Assembly (NCBI GenBank): GCA_946531785.1
Contig: CAMNAT010000155.1
Location: forward strand, 1 to 5,856
From: an uncultured Oscillospiraceae bacterium
GTDB taxonomy: Bacteria; Bacillota; Clostridia; UBA1381
Direction of reading: 5' to 3'
DNA: 5,856 nt
Each line of letters opens with the position of its first letter. The first letter of the stretch is position 1. Below, in pieces: positions 1 to 5,589 of this stretch. The notes under the pieces are model-generated. The model was not told the origin of the DNA. It made no database searches and saw only the letters and a program-made list of their open reading frames with translations. Both the position numbers and the translations under genes were made by a program.

Positions 1-1067
1 AGATCCTTTTTTGTGCCGACCTCATCCTTTTCGTCATTAAGCTCGAGTCCCAATGTGTCAAATACATCCCGTCTCAGCTCCTTGAACGGCCGGAAGATGG
101 ACATGCTGAGCCGTATGCTCGATATCAGGTAGAATATCCCAAGCAGCATTGCGAATATGATTATCAGGACGATCTGCCATATGTACGAAACGATAACAGA
201 AGATGAGCGGAAGCTGCAGATATACAGGGAATTCAATGTGTCGGACTGTCTGAAGCAATAGATCCTTCCGAAATGATTCTTATAGCCGGATTTTTTCTGT
301 GAAGACTGAATACTCTTCACGATCATGTCATCAGCCATGCTTTTTCCGAAAAGTTCGGGATCGGTGGAGGATATGACAGTTCCGTCGGAATTGAGTATCG
401 ACATCTCCTGTGCGCCGCTCTCAAAGTCGGCGTTTACCATGCTGTTGAATTTGTCTGAATCAACGAATACCGCCATGCAGCTTGTGTCACTGTATTTATA
501 TAAGGAAACAAGAGTTCTCTTTTCTTTTATGTCGTTATTTTCCTCATACTTTAATATATGCGGAAAGTTTATTGTATATATACGGCTGCCGGAGATCAGC
601 TCAAGCAGCTGCTTGTCCGGGAAATCCTTTGAAGTATATACCGGATTCTCGGCGGTATAAATGCAGTCATCCCTGAAGTTAAAGAAATACACCTTGTCGA
701 TCGCATTGGAGGTCAGCTTCATTTTGGAAACAAGAGAGGATGTATTATATGACAGATACGGATCATACGGCTTTGACATAGCGTCAAGCGCAGTAGTTTC
801 CTCTTCAAGAATGCTGTTTGCTGTCGAGTTTATGTTCCGCAGAATAAAATCGTTTGTCGTTTCAGCCTGTGTTAGCATTTTCTGCTCAGCGGCTGTCAGC
901 TGGGTGATAGCGGCATGGTAGATATTTAAGACCATAACAAGAGCGTATGCCAAAAACACTACGAAAGCAATTATAAAATATGATCTCATAGTTGTTTTGA
1001 AAAGTCTGTTATTTTTAAAATGATTATAGTATTCGCTAAATATTTCCTTCAATTCGTTTGCCCCCAT
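1..1067 (-). CDS. Membrane-anchored sensor/transcriptional regulator, N-terminal part (C-terminus outside window)
   Basis: An uninterrupted minus-strand reading frame of 355 codons runs off the left edge. It has a short basic cytoplasmic lead (residues 1-29, including KNNRLFKTTMRSY), a first membrane helix at about 30-50, an extracellular domain at about 51-292, a second membrane helix at about 293-316 (around W297, rich in I/L/V/F) and then a juxtamembrane stretch with RPFKELRRD and DEVG. This is the plan of Cache-type extracellular sensors found in membrane-bound AraC-family regulators and in YesM-type histidine kinases. The extracellular part contains YFFNFRDD and ILNSDGTVISS, which look like the PAS-like beta strands of a Cache domain. 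The N-terminal K-x-x-LF-x(5)-SY pattern favours the AraC type over a kinase, but the output domain is not visible and the choice is tentative. The start is the first ATG after an in-frame stop. It lacks a clear Shine-Dalgarno, and a TTG at 1052 preceded by GGGGG is an alternative. It is transcribed divergently from the peptide-esterase pair, so a role in controlling them is plausible. Confidence 0.8.
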   Translation of the reverse strand, partial: MGANELKEIFSEYYNHFKNNRLFKTTMRSYFIIAFVVFLAYALVMVLNIYHAAITQLTAAEQKMLTQAETTNDFILRNINSTANSILEEETTALDAMSKPYDPYLSYNTSSLVSKMKLTSNAIDKVYFFNFRDDCIYTAENPVYTSKDFPDKQLLELISGSRIYTINFPHILKYEENNDIKEKRTLVSLYKYSDTSCMAVFVDSDKFNSMVNADFESGAQEMSILNSDGTVISSTDPELFGKSMADDMIVKSIQSSQKKSGYKNHFGRIYCFRQSDTLNSLYICSFRSSSVIVSYIWQIVLIIIFAMLLGIFYLISSIRLSMSIFRPFKELRRDVFDTLGLELNDEKDEVGTKKD

Positions 1068-1085
1068 AAAACGATGATAAATAGA

Positions 1086-1114
1086 ATTTTAGCACAATGC
1101 ATAAAAAAAGTCAA
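1086..1114 (-). promoter_or_regulatory. Promoter of the minus-strand sensor gene
   Basis: On the minus strand, TTGACT (1109-1114) and TAAAAT (1086-1091) are separated by exactly 17 nt, which matches a housekeeping sigma-70/sigma-A promoter with one mismatch in each hexamer. Transcription would start near 1079, giving a leader of only about a dozen nucleotides before the ATG at 1067, or about 28 before the TTG at 1052. Confidence 0.7.
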
Positions 1115-1156
1115 GCAAAAAAGCAGATATACATTATATAGTGGTCGGGATGTTGG

Positions 1157-1194
1157 ATAACATACGAAAATTCGCAGATAATGTTATAAAACAT
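1157..1194. repeat. Inverted-repeat cluster between divergent promoters, candidate operator
   Basis: ATAACAT (1157-1163) is the exact reverse complement of ATGTTAT (1181-1187), with 17 nt between them. Within that spacer CGAA and TTCG form a small nested inverted repeat. The right arm also starts a second palindrome, ATGTT-ATAA-AACAT (1181-1194). The cluster lies upstream of both divergent promoters, where an activator or repressor would be expected to bind. Which protein binds is not shown. AT-rich DNA gives short inverted repeats by chance, so this is a candidate only. Confidence 0.4.
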
Positions 1195-1202
1195 CTATCA
1201 GA

Positions 1203-1231
1203 TGAAACGATATTGTTATTTCTGGTACAAT
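1203..1231 (+). promoter_or_regulatory. Probable extended -10 promoter for the peptide-esterase operon
   Basis: TGGTACAAT (1223-1231) fits an extended -10 element (TGn followed by TACAAT). The hexamer 17 nt upstream, TGAAAC (1203-1208), is a poor -35, which is typical of extended -10 or activator-dependent promoters. Transcription would start near 1238, about 44 nt before the peptide start codon. Confidence 0.5.
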
Positions 1232-1268
1232 AAAAAAATGATAAAATATAAACATATAAATATATGAT

Positions 1269-1274
1269 AAGGAG
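1269..1274 (+). promoter_or_regulatory. Ribosome binding site fixing the peptide start at 1282
   Basis: AAGGAG lies 7 nt upstream of the ATG at 1282. It lies inside the longer frame that opens at the ATG at 1264, and that upstream ATG has only AT-rich sequence before it. The 1282 start is therefore preferred and the six residues encoded before it are dropped. Confidence 0.85.
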
Positions 1275-1281
1275 TGGTAGC

Positions 1282-1461
1282 ATGAAAAAAACTTACATTA
1301 AACCCGAATGCGGGCTTCATCGATTCAGTGACACGGTAAACACAGCGATCGCGTCGCAGACGGGGACGCCTGAAACACAGGACACTAACCTTGCCGAGGC
1401 AAAGCAATGGTTAGACGGCAAGAACATACCGAATAATCTTGTCATTGACCTGTTTAAGTAA
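1282..1461 (+). CDS. Hypothetical 59-residue peptide, first gene of the esterase operon
   Basis: The function is not recognised. The frame is well supported: a strong AAGGAG site, an ATG 7 nt later, and a stop 25 nt before the esterase start, whose own ribosome binding site lies in the gap. The product begins MKKTYIKPECG, has one Cys (C10), a polar Thr/Gln/Asp-rich centre (about residues 25-36), one Trp (W43) and a hydrophobic tail (LVIDLF). There is no signal peptide or membrane segment. From general recall, short proteins opening with MKK-x-Y-x-KP-E are common in gut Firmicutes and Bacteroidetes and are mostly unannotated, and some have been considered possible modified-peptide precursors. 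No modification enzyme or transporter is visible here, so that idea has no local support. It could also be a small cytoplasmic regulator or a translated leader. Confidence is high that it is a gene, low on role. Confidence 0.75.
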   Translation: MKKTYIKPECGLHRFSDTVNTAIASQTGTPETQDTNLAEAKQWLDGKNIPNNLVIDLFK

Positions 1462-1486
1462 ATAAGTCGGAAAGGAGACAAGCTTT

Positions 1487-4400
1487 ATGAAAAAAAGAAT
1501 GATAGCGGCTATTTCTGCCGCTGCAATGCTTATCACTGCAGTTCCAATAGTACAGGCGGCAAAAAAAGATGCAGCTGTTACTATCACCGGCGCGGCTGTG
1601 GTACGGTCAACTACATCTGACTTTTTAACGAATTTTACAAATACTACTGCGCTTAAATCTGCGGCGGATCAGCTACAGATATTTTCAAACCGCTCCGATG
1701 TGAGCAATGGCTCGCAATGCGGCGCGTATTATCAGTATGAGATACCGGAATATGAGGGTGAAAACGAAGCAGTTACACTCACGCTTGAAAATGCGTATAC
1801 ATCTACAAATACGCTCCATGTTATTTCCGTAGGAACGGAAAATGCAGGGAATGTGGGCAGCGATACATATACCGCCGCAAATGTGTTTAAGGATGTAAGC
1901 GCGGCATATACCGCGGCTGGTAAGACAGTGATAGATGTTGCATCTCCTGTAAGCAACAAATATACGGTGGATATCACAGCCTTTTCAAAGCAGGGCACGA
2001 ACGCGGTATTCGTATATACAGATGACAATACTAACGATAAGACTCCGCGACATGATGTAAAGAACGCATCTATAAGCATGACCTATGACACGCTTCCGAC
2101 AGTTGTATGGAGGGCATCGGACTCGTCTTGGTCACTGTCAAGCGGTGACAGGATAAACGGTTATGCAAATGTTTCAAACGGCGAGCTTACAACTACAATG
2201 GTTGCTGATAATGAAACAAGTAATTATAGCGGCGATGTTAAGACCGCATTTGATAGCTCGACATACCATGGCGTAGCGCCTGCTGTCAACGCTAACTGCA
2301 ACATCATGGGCATGATCGCGACTGCGGGCAGCGCAAGCGAATATCCGTTCAGAGCCGGCACAAAGTACACATTACACTACACTTTGTCAGGCTCATGGAC
2401 GAACGCTGTAGCCAATACTCCGAATGGCGCGTATCTCAATCTTTCGACATGGACTAACGTGAGCGCAAGAAAGGAAAATCTGACAAACCTTAATGTTACT
2501 TCAACCTCAGCAGGTGTTCCGCTCAATAAGACCTACGACTTTACACCGTCTGTTGATTGCTATGCGCAGTTCAATTTTGAGCTTCGCCGCGTAAAGGCGG
2601 GCGATACAATGACGGTATCGAATATCTATGTAACAACAGATGTTGAGGAGCATACAGTAACCTTTGACTCCAACGGCGGCAGCGCAGTTGCTGCTCAGAA
2701 GGTGCTTGCGAACGAAACGGCAACAGAGCCTGCAGCACCGACTCGCGAGGGCTGCAGCTTCGACGGCTGGCTGCTCAACGGCGCGGCTTATGATTTCAGC
2801 ACACCTGTAACGGGCGATATAACACTTACAGCATCATGGAAGTCAAACACCGGCGATACTCTCATTGAAGAGAAGATAGACCTTACCGGCAGCGCGGTAA
2901 AGCTTTACCGTTTCCCGCTCACAGGCGGAAAGTATAAGTATGCTGAGGCTGTTACTTCAAACGCAACATACAAGGCTCTTGTAGACGGCAAATACACAGA
3001 CGCGTCGATACCCGCTAACAACTATGTCATGATCGACCTCGGTAAGGAATATAACATAAGTACTTTAAAGGCGTATCAGAACGATATAACGACCGCCGGA
3101 ACAGGCGGAAACTTTGTGGCAGTCCTTCCGGGCTGCACAGGCACAAGCTCAGAATTTGCAAAGGCAGACCTTAATGACCTTATAAGAACTAACGCAAGCT
3201 ACAACACACTCACAACAGAGCATGGCACAAACTGCTTCACATATTCACAGCTTACATCAGACAAGCACAATATGGGCAGCTACCGCTATATCATCCTCCA
3301 TAACGGCGGCAACTATGTACTTAACCTTGCGGAGGTAGAGATATACGAGGATAAGACAGAAAAGAACGCTTATCTCTCAGTAAGAAACTTCTATAATGAT
3401 CACATGGTACTTCAGCGCGGCAAGTCGCATGTTATAAAGGGCTACAGCGCGACAGGCACAAGCGTAAGCGTTACCATGACAAACGGCACCAACACACAGA
3501 CCGCGGCAGCTACACCCGATAGCGAGGGTAACTGGACAGCGTCAGTTCCGGCAATGCCGGCGGGTCTTACACCGTATACGATCACAATAACGGATGACAA
3601 GGGCGGCAGCGTGACGCTTTCCGATGTTCTTGTCGGTGATGTGTTCCTCGCGTCAGGTCAGTCGAATATGGCATATGAAGCGCCGAGAACGGCAACACAG
3701 AACATAACCCAGTACAGCAACACAGGCGGCCCGGCAGGATCGGTATATTACAAGAAGGGACTTTATGAGCTGCAGAAGCCGCTCGCAAACGAGAACATAA
3801 GATTTATAAAGATGCGTGACGATACAGCAGTAGAATCCGGTCTTGTAACAGCGGATGTCCCGATCTGGATAGATTGGATGAAGTCGAGCGATATAGTTGC
3901 GGAAACAAGCTCGGCAGGAGTTGCAACAGGCAACACATCTGAGGGCATACTCCAGATGTCCACGCTTGCGGCATTCTTCGCAGATGCGCGTGTAAAGGCA
4001 GAGCCGGGGATCCCGGTGGGAGTTATCCAGGCATCACGCGGCGGCTCGGCAATAAATATCTGGAGCGAGGGCGGCAGACTATATAACAACCATCTTGCGC
4101 CGCTTGACGGACTTAACATAGCCGGCATTCTTTGGTATCAGGGCTGCGCTAACTCGAATGCAACAGGCTTTACAACCTACCATAATGATTTTGAGAAGCT
4201 GATAAAGACATACAGAGGAATATTTAATGATAACACACTTCCGTTTATGTATGTACAGCTCGCACCGTATAAGAACAATAAGCCGGAATATGAAAATGCC
4301 GGCTCACAGCGCTTCCAGGTAATGCGTGAGATACAGCGTGAGATGCTTGATGACAGCGATATAAACACAAATCTTTATATGGCTGTCAGCATGGACACAA

Positions 4401-5368
4401 CAGAGGATTCACATCATAACAATAGCGGTAATATTGTCAATGCGCATCTTATCCATCCGCTCGGCAAGGACACTCTCGGAAGAAGAATGGCGGCGGCATA
4501 TGCAAAGATGAAGGATGGAACGAACGCGGTTGTAGACGGTCCGCTCGTAAGCGGTGCTTCTGCAAACGGCGGAACAGTAACAGTATCGTTTAAGGAAGGT
4601 ACAGCGGACGGCCTTAAGGTGCTTAACCCGGACTATACATATCAGCACAAGGGTCAGGTCGGCTGGCGGTCAGATACAACAGAGCTTGAGGAATTCAAGC
4701 TTGCGGGCGCGGACGGTGTATATTACAATGCTACCGCAAAGATAGTAGGCGACAAGGTACAGGTGACATCGGCATATGTAACAGAGCCGAAGTATGTAAG
4801 CTATGCATACAGCGAGCTGCCGAAGAATCCGAACCTCGGAAACGGCGCAGATCTCCCGGCATCACCGTTCAATATAAGTGTTGACGGTTCGGCAGCGCCT
4901 GTTGCCCCGGCATTGACGGCAGAGACGGATAAGACGATGTACGAGGTAACGATGGATTCAAACGGCGGCAGCAATGTGGAGCCGCAGACGGTAGTTTCGG
5001 GTGAACAGGCAAAGGAGCCAAAAGCGCCGAAAAAGGACGGCTATGTATTCGGCGGCTGGTACACAGACAGTGCTTGCACGATCGCATATGACTTCAATGC
5101 ACCGGTAACAGAAGCAATGATGCTTTACGCAAAGTGGACGCCAGTAGAGCCGGTTGTGTTCAGTGTTGAAAAGGAAAGCTTTACTGCACATGGGGATGCG
5201 GCGGTTCACGCATACAGCTTTACCGCAGTCATAGCTGACAACGTAAAAGTGAAGCTTGGCGCGGCAAGCGGTGAAAAGGAAAAATACATTGATACAGACT
5301 TTACCGGAGGTACAGTTTGCTTCGGTGCTATTGCTCCGACTGATGATGTGAAAGCGATTTATAAATAA
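1487..5368 (+). CDS. Secreted multi-module SASA-family carbohydrate acetylesterase (sialate O-acetylesterase-like)
   Basis: This 1293-residue exported protein probably removes O-acetyl groups from glycans outside the cell. AAAGGAG lies 9 nt before the ATG. Residues 1-24 form a Sec signal peptide with a likely VQA/A cleavage site. Residues about 26-202 and 205-385 are two beta-rich, probably carbohydrate-binding modules I cannot assign firmly. Residues 389-451 are an InlB/Flg_new-type repeat. Residues about 459-623 are discoidin-like (VMIDLGKEYNIS, ending LNLAEVEIYEDK). The SASA unit spans about 629-1131: a beta domain (FYNDHMVLQRG), DVFLASGQSNM with nucleophile Ser726, a second block RGGS (G852-G853), WYQGC (883-887) and HPLGKDTLGRR with probable catalytic His990, closing with LPASPFNIS. 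A second InlB-type repeat (1152-1217) and an Ig-like tail (1222-1293) follow. No LPXTG motif, dockerin or C-terminal membrane anchor is seen, so it may be released or held by its modules. Family members act on acetylated sialic acids or xylans; the substrate cannot be decided here. Confidence 0.9.
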   Translation: MKKRMIAAISAAAMLITAVPIVQAAKKDAAVTITGAAVVRSTTSDFLTNFTNTTALKSAADQLQIFSNRSDVSNGSQCGAYYQYEIPEYEGENEAVTLTLENAYTSTNTLHVISVGTENAGNVGSDTYTAANVFKDVSAAYTAAGKTVIDVASPVSNKYTVDITAFSKQGTNAVFVYTDDNTNDKTPRHDVKNASISMTYDTLPTVVWRASDSSWSLSSGDRINGYANVSNGELTTTMVADNETSNYSGDVKTAFDSSTYHGVAPAVNANCNIMGMIATAGSASEYPFRAGTKYTLHYTLSGSWTNAVANTPNGAYLNLSTWTNVSARKENLTNLNVTSTSAGVPLNKTYDFTPSVDCYAQFNFELRRVKAGDTMTVSNIYVTTDVEEHTVTFDSNGGSAVAAQKVLANETATEPAAPTREGCSFDGWLLNGAAYDFSTPVTGDITLTASWKSNTGDTLIEEKIDLTGSAVKLYRFPLTGGKYKYAEAVTSNATYKALVDGKYTDASIPANNYVMIDLGKEYNISTLKAYQNDITTAGTGGNFVAVLPGCTGTSSEFAKADLNDLIRTNASYNTLTTEHGTNCFTYSQLTSDKHNMGSYRYIILHNGGNYVLNLAEVEIYEDKTEKNAYLSVRNFYNDHMVLQRGKSHVIKGYSATGTSVSVTMTNGTNTQTAAATPDSEGNWTASVPAMPAGLTPYTITITDDKGGSVTLSDVLVGDVFLASGQSNMAYEAPRTATQNITQYSNTGGPAGSVYYKKGLYELQKPLANENIRFIKMRDDTAVESGLVTADVPIWIDWMKSSDIVAETSSAGVATGNTSEGILQMSTLAAFFADARVKAEPGIPVGVIQASRGGSAINIWSEGGRLYNNHLAPLDGLNIAGILWYQGCANSNATGFTTYHNDFEKLIKTYRGIFNDNTLPFMYVQLAPYKNNKPEYENAGSQRFQVMREIQREMLDDSDINTNLYMAVSMDTTEDSHHNNSGNIVNAHLIHPLGKDTLGRRMAAAYAKMKDGTNAVVDGPLVSGASANGGTVTVSFKEGTADGLKVLNPDYTYQHKGQVGWRSDTTELEEFKLAGADGVYYNATAKIVGDKVQVTSAYVTEPKYVSYAYSELPKNPNLGNGADLPASPFNISVDGSAAPVAPALTAETDKTMYEVTMDSNGGSNVEPQTVVSGEQAKEPKAPKKDGYVFGGWYTDSACTIAYDFNAPVTEAMMLYAKWTPVEPVVFSVEKESFTAHGDAAVHAYSFTAVIADNVKVKLGAASGEKEKYIDTDFTGGTVCFGAIAPTDDVKAIYK
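2651..2839 (+). repeat. First InlB/Listeria-Bacteroides (Flg_new) repeat module in the esterase
   Basis: This encodes residues 389-451: HTVTFDSNGGS, then a variable arm, then P-x-x-P-T-R-E-G-x-x-F-x-G-W and a closing A-S-W. That is the usual pattern of this beta-grasp-like repeat in secreted Gram-positive proteins, where it acts as a spacer or adhesion module. It separates the N-terminal beta modules from the discoidin-like module. Confidence 0.85.
4940..5137 (+). repeat. Second InlB/Listeria-Bacteroides (Flg_new) repeat module in the esterase
   Basis: This encodes residues 1152-1217: YEVTMDSNGGS, then KKDGYVFGGWYTD and a closing Y-A-K-W. It matches the first copy in the DSNGGS start and the F-x-G-W core but has diverged in the middle at both protein and DNA level. 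This indicates an old duplication or separate acquisition rather than a recent tandem copy. It links the SASA unit to the C-terminal Ig-like tail. Confidence 0.85.
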
Positions 5369-5379
5369 TTATAAGTTAC

Positions 5380-5425
5380 AAACATGTTTTGAAAATGTTA
5401 TAAAATAACGCTTGCTGGGAACGAT
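5380..5425. promoter_or_regulatory. Palindrome and repeated box downstream of the esterase, candidate regulator site
   Basis: A perfect 10-bp palindrome AAACATGTTT (5380-5389) is followed by AATGTTATAAAA (5394-5405) and AACGAT (5420-5425). The same 12-mer and the same 6-mer occur with identical spacing (start-to-start 26 nt) at 1180-1191 and 1206-1211, upstream of the peptide gene. This could be a two-box binding site used at both places. TGTTATAAA also resembles an extended -10 element, which is the main competing explanation. Confidence 0.35.
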
Positions 5426-5461
5426 TATCGCATATAATATGGATCCGTATAGTGTTATAAT
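5412..5461 (+). promoter_or_regulatory. Promoter-like hexamers upstream of the terminator
   Basis: TATAAT (5433-5438) has TTGCTG (5412-5417) 15 nt upstream, a rather short spacer. A second -10-like element, TGTTATAAT (5453-5461), is of the extended type but has no -35. No open reading frame of note follows before the terminator at 5492-5522, so any transcript starting here would be short and noncoding. Confidence 0.35.
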
Positions 5462-5491
5462 ATTCAAAATGGAAGAATAAACAAAGCATAA

Positions 5492-5522
5492 GGGAAAGCG
5501 GCGGGGAACCTGTCGCTTTTCC
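5492..5522 (+). terminator. Intrinsic terminator after the esterase operon
   Basis: The arms pair continuously over about 14 bp: GGGAAAGCGGCGGG against CCTGTCGCTTTTCC, counting three G-U pairs, with a very small GAA loop (the top pair may open). A short T-run, ATTTTC, follows directly. The stem is strong but the T-tract is short, so some read-through is possible. It separates the esterase operon from the downstream regulator gene. Confidence 0.75.
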
Positions 5523-5533
5523 ATTTTCTGACC

Positions 5534-5562
5534 TTGACACGGTTACTAAGTTTGCATATAAT
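5534..5562 (+). promoter_or_regulatory. Consensus sigma-70/sigma-A promoter of the AraC-type gene
   Basis: TTGACA (5534-5539) and TATAAT (5557-5562) match the consensus at every base and are spaced by 17 nt. Transcription would start near 5569, about 20 nt before the ATG, leaving just enough leader for the ribosome binding site. Such a promoter needs no activator and suggests steady expression of the regulator unless it is repressed. Confidence 0.85.
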
Positions 5563-5589
5563 TATTTAAAAGACCAAAGGAGGGATACC

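Noticed and set aside
325..921. Plus-strand open frames opposite the sensor gene
   Set aside because: They are antisense to a continuous 355-codon minus-strand frame with clear membrane helices, and they lack ribosome binding sites and recognisable motifs.
1264..1281. Upstream ATG at 1264 as the start of the small peptide
   Set aside because: No ribosome binding site precedes it, and the clear AAGGAG at 1269-1274 lies inside the extension and points to the ATG at 1282.
1282..1461. Calling the small peptide a bacteriocin or other RiPP precursor
   Set aside because: No leader-cleavage motif, Cys/Ser/Thr-rich core at the C-terminus, modification enzyme or peptide exporter is visible in the window.
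3763..4128. 121-codon minus-strand frame inside the esterase gene
   Set aside because: It lies opposite the SASA catalytic core, whose motifs fix the plus-strand frame; the antisense product is Ser/Pro-rich with no domain.
4133..4168. WYQGC as a sign that the esterase is inactive
   Set aside because: The catalytic Ser (GQSNM), RGGS block and HP-x-x-K motif are intact, and Cys at this site seems to occur in otherwise intact homologues, so loss of activity is not supported.
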